A stretch of DNA of 10,817 nucleotides from an uncultured Nitrospinaceae bacterium (GTDB lineage Bacteria; Nitrospinota; Nitrospinia; Nitrospinales; VA-1). The translations under genes were made by a program, and so were the position numbers. The stretch lies in assembly GCA_938073925.1 (NCBI GenBank), contig CALJGH010000059.1:1-10817 (forward strand), in the 5' to 3' direction. Below the pieces are notes generated by a model. The model searched no databases, was not told the origin of the DNA, and saw nothing but the letters and a program-made list of their open reading frames with translations. Shown in pieces: positions 1-8,134 of the stretch. Every line of letters begins with the position of its first letter. Position 1 is the stretch's first letter.

Positions 1-14
1 AAAACTAAAAGCTA

Positions 15-2090
15 CTATAGAAAAAATGGTGCCATCACCAGCGAAACAATCGACATCAATTTGATAAGGATGTTCATTGCCGGACCCGAGGTATCTTTCA
101 ATGGATCACCTACTGTATCTCCAACAACTGTAGCATGGTGAGCATCGGAACCTTTTCCGCCCAGGTTTCCTGCTTCTACATATTTTTTGGCATTATCCCA
201 AGCACCACCGCCATTCGACATGAACAACGCTAATAAAACACCGACCAAAGTTGCGCCCATCAGCATTCCTCCCAACGCCTCTGCGCCGAGCATCGAACCA
301 ACTATGATAGGCGTTAAGAAAGCCACTACACCTGGCGCAATCATTTCTTTCAAAGCTGCCTGGGTGCTGATATCGATACAACGTGCACTATCAGGTTTGC
401 CAGTGCCTTCCATCAGTCCTGGAATTTCGCGGAACTGCCGGCGAATTTCTTCAACCATGGTCATCGCCGCATTACCAACCGAAGTCATGGTCAGAGCTGC
501 AACATAAAATGGCACCACACCGCCGAGAAACATACCAATAACCACATTGGTTTTTGTGATGTCAATTGATTCGATATTCGCCGCCTGAGTGAACGCTGCA
601 AACAAGGCCAACGCTGTCAGAGCCGCAGAACCAATAGCAAATCCTTTACCAATAGCGGCCGTGGTGTTACCCACTTGATCGAGTCCATCTGTAATTTTTC
701 GAGTTTCTTCTCCCAACCCTGCCATCTCTGAAATTCCACCTGCGTTATCGGCGATTGGCCCATAAGCATCGACGGACATGGTAATACCAACTGTTGCCAA
801 CATACCCACGGCAGACAGTGCAACACCATAAAGACCGGCAGACCCGGCACTAACATAAATAGTCAAAGCTATAATCACTACAGGAATCACACAACTCTCC
901 ATTGCAACCGCAAGACCAGTGATCATTACCGTTGCAACACCCGTGCTACTTGCCTCTGCAATACGAACAACAGGCTTGCTGGCTGTGTAATATTCGGTAA
1001 TCAAGCCAATACCGATTCCCGCCAGACAACCGAACAACAACGCGATAAACACGCCTGATGGAAGGCCCATGACTTTAATAAGGAAAAAGGCCACGAACAA
1101 CATGGCACCGGCACTAATAAAGGTGCAGTTTCTAAGAGCTGCTGAAGGGTCCATGTTGCCTAAAGATGTCATGGCACGAATACCAATGACCGAAGCAAGT
1201 AAACCCACCATGGCTATCATAATAGGAAGAGCCATGTATTCGAACCGTAAGGTCGCCATGCTGGCACCAATGACAATAGCTGCAATCATGGAACCACAAT
1301 AAGATTCAAAAATATCTGCGCCCAGCCCTGCTGTGTCGCCTACGCAGTCACCTACGTTATCGGCTATAACGCCTGGATTACGTGGATCATCTTCCGGTAT
1401 ACCTGCTTCTACCTTACCAACGAGGTCAGAGCCAACGTCTGCGGTTTTGGTATAAATACCGCCACCTACGCGTGCGAACAATGCAATGGAACTCGCACCC
1501 ATGGCAAACCCACTGATGACTGTAAAAGAATCTCCACGTCCGAATAGAAGGAATAATCCTCCGACACCGATAAGCCCGAGGCTTGCCACACAAAGTCCCA
1601 TCACCGCACCCCCATTGAATGCAATGAGAAGTGCCTTGGACTGCCCACCGTCAACAGCGGCTTGGGAAGTGCGAACACCGGATGTTGTCGCTGCATTCAT
1701 ACCAAAAAAACCAGCCAGCATGGAACAACCTGCGCCGATGGCATAAGAAATCGCTGTCCAGAGTCCAATCCATGGTCCTTTTTGCATGGAAATCAGAACA
1801 AGCAGGAGTAGAAAAATTCCCGCGATAAAGTAGCCGAGGATTTTGTATTCCCTTGAAAGAAAAACCATGGCTCCTTCATGGATAGCCTCGGCTATTTCTG
1901 TCATTTTTTCATTTCCAGCTGGCGCGTCATCGACACCTTCAAAAAGTTTCCAAGCGATGATGAGTCCGAAGAGACCAAAAACAACAGCGAGATACACATA
2001 GTTTTGCGATACATCAAAAGCGGCCATTACCAGGTATGCCACCATGGCAAAACCTATGAAGCCAATTTCTCCTTTGTATTCCGATAACAT
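15..2090 (-). CDS. hppA: Membrane-bound ion-translocating pyrophosphatase, K+-dependent type
   Basis: This integral membrane protein hydrolyses pyrophosphate and uses the energy to pump H+ and/or Na+ across the inner membrane. The 691 residues are rich in hydrophobic helices, as expected for the 16-helix family. The first substrate motif runs from D218 (DVGSDLVGKVE) through IPEDDPRNP to the D244/D248/D252 cluster. A second motif begins DAYGPIADNAGG near 441, and the third is GDTVGDPLKDTSGP at 657-670. A478 and G481 in GNTTAAIGKG are the residues of K+-dependent enzymes; K+-independent ones carry Lys and Thr there. E262 in DIFESY is the semi-conserved ion-gate glutamate, so Na+ versus H+ transport cannot be decided by eye. 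H652 sits where a PPi-binding Lys is normal (SDAHK). The ATG has a strong GGAGGAG site 8 bases upstream, lying inside the last codons of pth, so the two are probably co-transcribed and coupled. The stop is TAG. Confidence 0.97.
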   Translation of the reverse strand: MLSEYKGEIGFIGFAMVAYLVMAAFDVSQNYVYLAVVFGLFGLIIAWKLFEGVDDAPAGNEKMTEIAEAIHEGAMVFLSREYKILGYFIAGIFLLLLVLISMQKGPWIGLWTAISYAIGAGCSMLAGFFGMNAATTSGVRTSQAAVDGGQSKALLIAFNGGAVMGLCVASLGLIGVGGLFLLFGRGDSFTVISGFAMGASSIALFARVGGGIYTKTADVGSDLVGKVEAGIPEDDPRNPGVIADNVGDCVGDTAGLGADIFESYCGSMIAAIVIGASMATLRFEYMALPIMIAMVGLLASVIGIRAMTSLGNMDPSAALRNCTFISAGAMLFVAFFLIKVMGLPSGVFIALLFGCLAGIGIGLITEYYTASKPVVRIAEASSTGVATVMITGLAVAMESCVIPVVIIALTIYVSAGSAGLYGVALSAVGMLATVGITMSVDAYGPIADNAGGISEMAGLGEETRKITDGLDQVGNTTAAIGKGFAIGSAALTALALFAAFTQAANIESIDITKTNVVIGMFLGGVVPFYVAALTMTSVGNAAMTMVEEIRRQFREIPGLMEGTGKPDSARCIDISTQAALKEMIAPGVVAFLTPIIVGSMLGAEALGGMLMGATLVGVLLALFMSNGGGAWDNAKKYVEAGNLGGKGSDAHHATVVGDTVGDPLKDTSGPAMNILIKLMSIVSLVMAPFFL

Positions 2091-2095
2091 TCTTA

Positions 2096-2653
2096 TTACT
2101 CCTCCGTAGGGTTTTTCTGTTTATTGAGTTCCTTGAGCGCCGCTTCTATCGTTTGCACCGCTTTATTCATTACATCATTTAACAGCCCTGACTCTTCTTC
2201 AGTAAAAGGGGACAAAACATAATCTACAATGTCCTCTCTATCTTCAGGGCGGTCGACCCCAATGCGCACTCGATAAAACTCCCTAGTTCGCAAAGTTTCT
2301 ATGGTCGATCTAATTCCCAATTGACCGCCATCGCCCCCCTTGAGCTTGGTCTTTATTTTGCCAAGCGGTAGGTCAATGTCGTCATGTATCACCAGAATCT
2401 GTTCAAGGGAAAGATTAAAAGCGGCAAGAAGCGCTTTGACAGCTTTTCCACTCTCGTTCATGTAGGTCATCGGCTTTGCGAGAATAACCGGAAGCCCTTC
2501 AATTTCCCCTTTTCCATAAAGGGAACGATGCATATGTTGAGTCAGCTTGATTTTATATTTATCAGCCAGGTTGTCTAAAACGAGAAATCCCGCATTATGG
2601 CGTGTCAGCTCGTAACGCGACCCAGGATTGCCCAAGCCTAAAATCAAAAACAC
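2096..2653 (-). CDS. pth: Peptidyl-tRNA hydrolase
   Basis: This cytosolic enzyme releases peptides from prematurely dropped peptidyl-tRNA so that the tRNA can be reused. The 185 residues are a usual length for bacterial Pth. GLGNPG at 6-11 and TRHNAGF at 17-23 carry N9 and the catalytic H19. MNESGKAV contains N66, and HDDIDLPLG contains D91, the partner of the catalytic His. RVRIGVDRP at 128-136 is the conserved late motif. The loop usually written GGHNG, which contacts tRNA and peptide, reads GGDGGQLG here, so the residues equivalent to E. coli H113 and N114 are Gln and Leu. The start is GTG, two bases after the rplY stop, with no close Shine-Dalgarno site, so translation probably depends on coupling to rplY. 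No upstream start fits better, because GLGNPG begins at residue 6 as in relatives. Confidence 0.95.
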   Translation of the reverse strand: MFLILGLGNPGSRYELTRHNAGFLVLDNLADKYKIKLTQHMHRSLYGKGEIEGLPVILAKPMTYMNESGKAVKALLAAFNLSLEQILVIHDDIDLPLGKIKTKLKGGDGGQLGIRSTIETLRTREFYRVRIGVDRPEDREDIVDYVLSPFTEEESGLLNDVMNKAVQTIEAALKELNKQKNPTEE

Positions 2654-2655
2654 AA

Positions 2656-3306
2656 TTAATTTTTACCGTCCTCTTTCTTCCCGGCATCCTCTTTGGAGTC
2701 TGCAGGAGCAGCAGCATCTCCTTCTGCTGCTTCCTCTTCAGATTTTTCTTCTTTTACTTTTTCGAGATGAACATTCACCACGACATCGTTAGGGTCATCT
2801 ATTATTGATACAGATTCACCCAGATTCAGGTCGGAGACATGAATCATCTGGTTTAGCTCGATCTCACCCATTTGCACTTCTATTTTCTCGGGAATGTCTT
2901 TCGGCAGACTTTCAATTTCCAAAGCACGAATAATGTGGTTTACATGTCCGCCCTGCTTTTCTCCAGGAGAAACACCAATCAGAATAACTGGAATTTTTGC
3001 TTTGATTTTTTTGGTCACATCGATTTCAAGAAAATCAATATGTACCCAGCCCGGCTTAAGAGGGTGAGTTTGAAATTCTTGTAGCACGACGTTTCTGTTT
3101 TCTGCTTTATCCCCATCGACCTTCAACTCAATAAGCACATTACGTCCTTTGGCTTCAATCAATTTGCTTAGTTCTTTTGGATTGACCGATAAGCTGACGT
3201 TATCATTGAGACCATACACCACTGCCGGGATGCACTCGTCCGTCCGCAATTTTCGTGCGGCTGATTTACCATTTGGTTCTCTTATTTTTCCTGTTAAAAC
3301 TGACAT
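2656..3306 (-). CDS. rplY: 50S ribosomal protein L25, long TL5/Ctc form
   Basis: L25 binds 5S rRNA in the large ribosomal subunit. The protein has 216 residues from the chosen ATG. The N-terminal domain (about 1-95) has the family pattern GKSAARKLR, IPAVVYG and VVLQEFQTHPL, ending in HIDFLEI. A second TL5/CTC beta domain (about 96-185) contains IPVILIGVSPGEKQGG and an IPEKIEV segment. The last 30 or so residues form a charged Ala/Glu/Lys tail that is probably disordered. The frame stays open to a TTG at 3318, but that TTG overlaps the GGAG sequence that lies 6 bases before the ATG at 3306, so the ATG is the better start and gives the normal N-terminus MSVLTG. It lies 49 bases after prs and 2 bases before pth, so it is very probably in the same operon. 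Confidence 0.95.
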   Translation of the reverse strand: MSVLTGKIREPNGKSAARKLRTDECIPAVVYGLNDNVSLSVNPKELSKLIEAKGRNVLIELKVDGDKAENRNVVLQEFQTHPLKPGWVHIDFLEIDVTKKIKAKIPVILIGVSPGEKQGGHVNHIIRALEIESLPKDIPEKIEVQMGEIELNQMIHVSDLNLGESVSIIDDPNDVVVNVHLEKVKEEKSEEEAAEGDAAAPADSKEDAGKKEDGKN

Positions 3307-3355
3307 TCTGAACTCCAATCAATGTAAAAAAATTTTCTGGCAGGGAACCTATGTT

Positions 3356-4321
3356 TTAATCCTTTTTTGAATCGAACAAGGAACTAACAGAGGTTTCCTG
3401 ATGAATTCTTAAAATTGCTTCTCCTAATAGAGACGCAACAGATAACACTTTTATCTTAGGGTTTATTTTCAGCTCATCATTCAAGGGAATCGTATTGGTT
3501 GTCACCACTGACTTAATAGGTGAATTTGCAATACGTTCTCCCGCGGGACCCGATAAAACCGGATGAGAACAACAGGCATGGACTTCCTTTGCCCCTGCAC
3601 CCAAAAGCGCATCCGTCGCTTCCATCAGTGTTCCCGCTGTGTCAATCATATCGTCTACGATAAAAGCTATTTTCCCTTTTACATCACCGATGATATTCAT
3701 CGCCTTGGCTTCATTAGGAATATCCCGGCGCTTGTCAATAATCGCAAGGGAGGTGTCCAAACGTTTTGCGTAAGCGCGTGCCCTTTCCACACCACCGGCA
3801 TCTGGTGAAATAACGATCATGTTCTCGAATTTTTGCTCTTTGATATACTCGATCAAAACATTTATTGCGAAGAGATGATCCACCGGAACATTAAAAAAAC
3901 CTTGAATTTGTCCGGCATGTAAATCAACCGTCAAAACGCGATCTGCTCCTGCTGTGACAACTAAATCGGCAATCAGTTTGGATGTAATAGGAACCCGAGG
4001 TTCGTTTTTCCTGTCCTGCCGAGCATACCCGTAATAAGGGATCACGGCAGTTATCCTTTTTGCTGAAGCGCGACGTAAAGCATCGATCATAATCAGCAGT
4101 TCCATCAAATTAGTATTGCCCGGAAAACAAGTTGACTGAACAACGAAAACGTCTCCGCCACGAACATTTTCTTCGATTCGCACATAGATTTCTTTATCAG
4201 AGAAATCACGAATTACGGTTTTCCCAGATGGAACTTTCATGTACCCGCAGATTTCTTCCGTTAGTTTTTGATTCGCTCTACCGGAAAAAACCAGTACACG
4301 CCCATTATCACTGGAAAACAT
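3356..4321 (-). CDS. prs: Ribose-phosphate pyrophosphokinase (PRPP synthetase)
   Basis: This enzyme makes PRPP from ribose 5-phosphate and ATP, for nucleotide, histidine, tryptophan and NAD synthesis. The 321 residues match the usual class I length of about 310-320. Visible motifs are the ATP-site region YYGYARQDRK (96-105), the Mg2+/PRPP signature DLHAGQIQGFF (133-143), the flexible catalytic loop with K197, R198 and R199, and the ribose-phosphate loop VDDMIDTAGT (222-231). All key residues are present. The ATG at 4321 is preceded by GAGG with suitable spacing and lies only 19 bases after the encoded CCA end of tRNA-Gln, so the mRNA is probably released by processing of a tRNA-prs transcript. 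The order tRNA-Gln, prs, rplY, pth is conserved in many proteobacteria. Confidence 0.97.
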   Translation of the reverse strand: MFSSDNGRVLVFSGRANQKLTEEICGYMKVPSGKTVIRDFSDKEIYVRIEENVRGGDVFVVQSTCFPGNTNLMELLIMIDALRRASAKRITAVIPYYGYARQDRKNEPRVPITSKLIADLVVTAGADRVLTVDLHAGQIQGFFNVPVDHLFAINVLIEYIKEQKFENMIVISPDAGGVERARAYAKRLDTSLAIIDKRRDIPNEAKAMNIIGDVKGKIAFIVDDMIDTAGTLMEATDALLGAGAKEVHACCSHPVLSGPAGERIANSPIKSVVTTNTIPLNDELKINPKIKVLSVASLLGEAILRIHQETSVSSLFDSKKD

Positions 4322-4340
4322 TTTTTATCCTCAAAAAAAT

Positions 4341-4416
4341 TGGCTGGGGCGGGAGGATTCGAACCTCCGAATGCAGGCATCAAAAACCTGTGTCTTAACC
4401 GCTTGACGACGCCCCA
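4341..4416 (-). tRNA. tRNA-Gln (anticodon TTG)
   Basis: The minus strand folds into a complete 76-base cloverleaf. The acceptor stem is TGGGGCG/CGCCCCA, and the D-arm contains the GG of AGCGGTTA. The anticodon stem CAGGT/GCCTG has a TTTTGAT loop, giving anticodon TTG for CAA codons. The variable region is 5 bases, and the T-arm is GGAGG-TTCGAAT-CCTCC. The U1-A72 pair and G73 are typical glutamine identity elements. The 3' CCA is encoded. It sits between ispE and prs, its conserved place in this gene order. Upstream on the minus strand, TTTAAT near 4436-4441 could be a -10 element, but no convincing -35 is visible. Confidence 0.97.
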
Positions 4417-4474
4417 AGGCGCGGTAAACCGTACCATTAAAATTTGTGCCCACAAGGGGCCTATAAGGTGTAAA

Positions 4475-4519
4475 GACGAAAAGGCTTCTCACAATGACAA
4501 GTGCATTGTTAAAAAGCCT
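4475..4519 (-). terminator. Possible intrinsic terminator after ispE
   Basis: On the minus strand an outer stem AGGCTT/AAGCCT (4514-4519 with 4482-4487) encloses an inner perfect stem ACAATG/CATTGT (4504-4509 with 4491-4496) around a 7-base loop. It is followed by TTTCGTCTTT. The first two bases of the outer stem are the last two of the ispE TAG stop. The two stems are separated by a small internal loop and the U-tract is imperfect, so termination is likely partial. It would separate the ispE unit from the tRNA-prs unit. Confidence 0.4.
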
Positions 4520-5417
4520 ATATCATTTCTTTAGGAAAAAATTCAGAAAAGCGAGTGATGCTTTTAGCCAGAAACACCCTGTGTTTTCCCCCTGTAAATC
4601 TGACTAACGCTTTTTTAGCAATTTCGGGATTATCGAAAATTCCAAAGACGGTAGAACCACTTCCCGACAAGAGCGCACCTCCAGCCCCTGAATTTAGCAG
4701 CTCATCTTTTATCTCCAAGATCTCCGGATACCTTTTAAATACAACGGGTTCCAAGTCGTTGTGAAGGGCTGCCCCCAATTGGGCAAACTCCGAGCGCAAA
4801 ATAAAATTTTTCAAAATGCTAATATTATTTTCGGCCTTTGTCAACTTCAATTTTAGATTGCTGTAAACCCATGGGGTCGCTATGGGAAATCCAGGATAAA
4901 TCATTAAAATATAAAAACTAATCGGATTCTCAACCGGTTGCAGAATTTCACCTTTACCCGTTCCAATAGCGCAGGGTGACATGAGAAAAAAGGGCACATC
5001 AGAACCCAGCCCGGAGGCCATAGAAATCAAATCGTCACGCGGTATTTTCAAATTCCACAACAGATTCAGGGCCAGTAAAACTCCAGCGGCATTTCCACTA
5101 CCTCCTCCCAACCCGGCTCCAGAAGGAATATTTTTTTTCAGCTTAATTTTTGCACCTCCACATTTGCCGGGAAAACGATTTTGCAGAAGCCTCGCTGCTT
5201 TGACAACAAGATTGGTCTCATCAATTGGGATATCCGGAGTATCGCAAAACAACTCGATATTCTCCTGAGTTTCTTCTAACTCCACCTCATCAAACCAAGC
5301 CACCATTTGTAACAAGGTCTCCAACTCGTGAAACCCGTCGTCTCTTTTTTTATGGATATGCAGGCCTAAATTTATTTTTGCGGGAGTCTTAAATTTTAGT
5401 TTTTTAGGTGGAGTCAT
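4518..5417 (-). CDS. ispE: 4-diphosphocytidyl-2-C-methyl-D-erythritol kinase
   Basis: IspE is the ATP-dependent GHMP kinase of the MEP isoprenoid pathway; it phosphorylates CDP-methylerythritol on its 2-hydroxyl. The 299 residues are of usual length. PAKINLGL (12-19) holds the substrate-site Lys14. The glycine-rich ATP loop IPSGAGLGGGSGNAAG spans about 97-112. GSDVPFF (138-144) carries catalytic D140, and GALLSGSGSTVFG near the C-terminus is the third GHMP motif. The ATP loop reads GGGSGNAA where GGGSSNAA or GGGSSDAA is usual, a Ser-to-Gly change. The ATG lies 2 bases after the stop of the LolB-like gene and has no clear Shine-Dalgarno site, so coupling is likely. lolB-ispE-prs adjacency is known in E. 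coli and Pseudomonas. Confidence 0.95.
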   Translation of the reverse strand: MTPPKKLKFKTPAKINLGLHIHKKRDDGFHELETLLQMVAWFDEVELEETQENIELFCDTPDIPIDETNLVVKAARLLQNRFPGKCGGAKIKLKKNIPSGAGLGGGSGNAAGVLLALNLLWNLKIPRDDLISMASGLGSDVPFFLMSPCAIGTGKGEILQPVENPISFYILMIYPGFPIATPWVYSNLKLKLTKAENNISILKNFILRSEFAQLGAALHNDLEPVVFKRYPEILEIKDELLNSGAGGALLSGSGSTVFGIFDNPEIAKKALVRFTGGKHRVFLAKSITRFSEFFPKEMI

Positions 5418-5419
5418 TT

Positions 5420-6241
5420 TTATTTCGTAGAAGCTGTTGGCATGAGCTGAAAAGTGTTCTTAGAAATTTTTCCATTCAAAGCCGGGTCCTTATACTTGAT
5501 CCGTATGATTTCCTGCTTTGCGGGAAATTCGAGAGTGATCAAATGCGGCCAATCTATACTGCCGATTTTTTCATAATCCTGCCATTGAACAAAATATCGT
5601 TTTTGACCCATTTCGATTCGAGTCATCTCGACCGGCAATAAGGTTACAGCATCTATATGGAGGCGAACTTCCCCACTACGTTTTAAATCTTTAGCCAGCA
5701 GGATGTATTGCGTCTGGTCTGAAGTTAATCGAGATTTTTCCACCTTGAGAAATTCAAAGTTTGGGATATGTCCCATAAAAATTCTTAAGTGCTGACGAAA
5801 ATCGATTTGCGTCCCAAGCAATTTTCTCAACAGTTTCTTTACATCCGAGCCCGAATAGAGCCTACCTTTTGCAGGATCTAAAAACTTCATATCCCCGGCA
5901 TCACTTATAAAAACCCCCATCGCCTGACCAAACAATCCGTAGGTATCAACCCGAATGGAATGGCTTTCTTTTATTATCAGAGTCTGGCGGAAGGATTGCT
6001 TAAATTCTTTACCAATAAAAATAGTGCGCGCAAATGATTTAACGCTATGGATTTTATTCGCGCGAGTTTGCAGTCGATTGAATATATAACCAGAAGAGAT
6101 TTTATCTTTTGAAAAATGCGGGGGTGCTTTTTCAACCAGGGTCTGGCAACCGACCAGCAAGAGCAAAGCAAATAAAAACCCCTGTGGAGCGCGGCGAACC
6201 ACCGCATACAATAGGTCCGTCAATCCTCTTACTATAGTCAC
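5420..6241 (-). CDS. LolB-like outer-membrane lipoprotein
   Basis: This is a predicted lipoprotein of about 273 residues. After an Arg-containing N-terminus comes a hydrophobic stretch (FLFALLLLVGC) that ends in a good lipobox (LVGC) with Cys32. The remainder looks like a LolA/LolB-type beta domain that binds lipoprotein acyl chains. The segment FGQAMGVFISDAG followed by a helix LLRKLLGTQIDF and a FMGHIPNF stretch resembles the middle of LolB. The best support is position: in Pseudomonas and E. coli lolB sits directly before ispE. If so, it would receive lipoproteins from LolA and insert them in the outer membrane. A DUF4292-type relative is the alternative. The frame opens at a TTG at 6256, but the GTG at 6241 has GAGG 9 bases upstream and gives a more normal signal peptide, so it was chosen. 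Confidence 0.72.
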   Translation of the reverse strand: MTIVRGLTDLLYAVVRRAPQGFLFALLLLVGCQTLVEKAPPHFSKDKISSGYIFNRLQTRANKIHSVKSFARTIFIGKEFKQSFRQTLIIKESHSIRVDTYGLFGQAMGVFISDAGDMKFLDPAKGRLYSGSDVKKLLRKLLGTQIDFRQHLRIFMGHIPNFEFLKVEKSRLTSDQTQYILLAKDLKRSGEVRLHIDAVTLLPVEMTRIEMGQKRYFVQWQDYEKIGSIDWPHLITLEFPAKQEIIRIKYKDPALNGKISKNTFQLMPTASTK

Positions 6242-6268
6242 CCAATATTTCCTCAAGGCGTGGCATTG

Positions 6269-8104
6269 TTAATAATTTTGTTGGATGAGTTTTTTTGCTT
6301 TTTCAATTTTATCCTGCAGGGTTTGCGGGTTAGGCTTTTCTCCGCCCAGATCATCTTTATTATGGAGTGTCAGGGAATGACTGTTTTTCCAGGCTCCTGT
6401 TGCTTCGTCATAATTTTTCAAAGAAAATAGAATGTCCCCAAGGTGATCATAAAGTACGGGATCCGGGTCGGTATAAATCAATGCTTTCTGAATTTGTGCA
6501 AGGGCTTTTTCTGAGTCGCCTTTTTTGAAATAGATCCACCCCAGGCTGTCTAAAAAATAACCGTTGCGAGGTTGAATAATGAGAGCTTTTTTCAAATGCT
6601 CTAAGGCACGATCGAGGTCGCGGCCTTCCAGAGCATAAATATATCCTAAAAAGTTGTGAGCGTTTGAATGCAGAGGATTGATTTCGATAGCCTGTCGCAT
6701 ATTTTCAATCGCACCTTTAAAGTCCCCAGCTTTTTCCATTAAGGCGCCTAACTCAAAATAATAGGAATCTTTTTTAGGATTGAGAACCAAAGCTTTTTTC
6801 ATGCTTTCCACAGCCTTGCCATTTTCTTGATTTGACATATAGGCCAAAGCCAAAGAATGGTAAATTTGATCGTTCTTGGGTTCCATTTCAGTGGCGTTTT
6901 GCAAAAGTTTAATGGCGACATCCGTCTTTTCGTCCAGACTGTATAGCCGTGCAGAATAAAGCAGGATGTCCATTGACTTCGGCTCAAGGTTTCTAAGTAT
7001 TTCAAATTCTTCAATAGCTTTATCCAATCGCCCCTGGCTCTCATAGATCCGCGCCATGAGCACATGCGGGTCTTTATGATCATCTGCGGCCACAACCAGT
7101 TGAAACTCGTCTAATGCCCTTAAGTAAAGGGTTTCTTCAAAATAAATAGCAGCGATTCTCATGTGGACATTCGGTTGCTTTTCCAGCTCGGCGGGGATTC
7201 CTTGGTAATTGGACATTTCGTTTTTATACGCAGGGTCCGAGACGTTCTGAAGCTTTGCAACACGTTCTTCAATAAAAGAATTGTTTAGTTTGAGTTTTAA
7301 TAGAAGGTTGTACTCTTTAAGAGCTTCTTCATGCTTTCCCAAACGCTCGTAAACCCATGCAAGGTATTTTCGCGCCTGTAATAAATTGGGTTTCAAAACA
7401 ACTGACATCTGGAACCTTTTTTCCGCTTCTTCTAATTCATTATCATGCAATAAAGCTCTGCCCAGATAGAACTGCCCCAATGGATTATTGTGTTCCATTT
7501 TGGCGGCCTTCCAATACATATCTTTAGCCTGACCCCATCTTCCCTGTTCTTCCAGCACGGTTCCCTTTAAGAAAATGGCGCGGGAGCTTTTAGGGTTGAT
7601 CTGGTGCACCCGTTCATAATGATAAATAGAAGCGTCTGCTTTTCCCTGGCTCATGAGGATGTCTGCCAAATCCATATGGATTTTTTTATTCTTAGGGAAC
7701 CGCTTTAAAGCAGCCTGCCCTGCTTCAACCGCTTTATCCAGCTGGCCAGTACGTAACAGTAGGCGCACCTGTTTTTCAAAAAATTTTTCCGTTTCTGGGT
7801 CATATTTTACAATCTCTTTGTATTGCATAGCCGCTTGCTCAAACTGGAATCTCTTTTCAGATTCCAGCGACATGAGAAAATGGAAGTAGGCACGCGGGTC
7901 TTTGCCATCCAGCGGTTGGGATTGTTGTTTTTTTTGTTCATACATTTTTGCAGCATAAGAACTTGAAAGATCGGAATCTTGTAATTGCGTTTCAATCTGA
8001 CTACCAACAGTCGTACAGTTGGAAAGAGATAAAAATAGCATTCCAGATACAAGGGTTTTTGCCACTGACCATCCATTCATTATTAGATTTTTCTGTATCT
8101 TCAT
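6269..8104 (-). CDS. TPR-repeat lipoprotein, homologue of the TPR protein next to lolB
   Basis: This protein of about 611 residues consists largely of consecutive tetratricopeptide repeats from about residue 70 to 580, with consensus pairs such as GR/A-xL near helix A and AxxxYxxALxxxP in helix B. TPR arrays act as protein-binding scaffolds. The N-terminus is signal-like (VAKTLVSGMLFLSLSNC), suggesting a lipoprotein with Cys30, but the residue before Cys is Asn, which is outside the usual Gly/Ala/Ser. The last repeats, with LDSLGWIYFKKGD near residue 520 and a DHLGDILF segment shortly after, resemble the C-terminus of the large TPR protein found beside lolB in Pseudomonas. The frame extends to a TTG at 8119; the ATG at 8104 was preferred, although neither has a clear ribosome site. 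It follows the DUF721 gene by 30 bases and precedes the LolB-like gene by 27, so an envelope role with that lipoprotein is plausible but inferred. Confidence 0.88.
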   Translation of the reverse strand: MKIQKNLIMNGWSVAKTLVSGMLFLSLSNCTTVGSQIETQLQDSDLSSSYAAKMYEQKKQQSQPLDGKDPRAYFHFLMSLESEKRFQFEQAAMQYKEIVKYDPETEKFFEKQVRLLLRTGQLDKAVEAGQAALKRFPKNKKIHMDLADILMSQGKADASIYHYERVHQINPKSSRAIFLKGTVLEEQGRWGQAKDMYWKAAKMEHNNPLGQFYLGRALLHDNELEEAEKRFQMSVVLKPNLLQARKYLAWVYERLGKHEEALKEYNLLLKLKLNNSFIEERVAKLQNVSDPAYKNEMSNYQGIPAELEKQPNVHMRIAAIYFEETLYLRALDEFQLVVAADDHKDPHVLMARIYESQGRLDKAIEEFEILRNLEPKSMDILLYSARLYSLDEKTDVAIKLLQNATEMEPKNDQIYHSLALAYMSNQENGKAVESMKKALVLNPKKDSYYFELGALMEKAGDFKGAIENMRQAIEINPLHSNAHNFLGYIYALEGRDLDRALEHLKKALIIQPRNGYFLDSLGWIYFKKGDSEKALAQIQKALIYTDPDPVLYDHLGDILFSLKNYDEATGAWKNSHSLTLHNKDDLGGEKPNPQTLQDKIEKAKKLIQQNY

Positions 8105-8134
8105 TTTTTTATTCAACAAAAGATTTCTAAGGAG

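Noticed and set aside
187..1828. Several plus-strand ORFs of 65-106 codons inside the pyrophosphatase gene
   Set aside because: They lie antisense to a gene with complete family motifs, have no recognisable domains and no independent signals.
2384..3370. Plus-strand ORFs across pth and rplY
   Set aside because: Antisense shadows rich in Phe, Ser and Cys with low-complexity stretches; the minus-strand genes explain the sequence.
4417..4480. Promoter for the tRNA-Gln/prs unit
   Set aside because: A TTTAAT -10-like box is present near 4436-4441 but no acceptable -35 lies at 16-18 bases; mentioned under the tRNA only.
4132..4534. Plus and minus ORFs running through the tRNA-Gln gene
   Set aside because: The region is a complete cloverleaf tRNA; the peptides include translated tRNA sequence.
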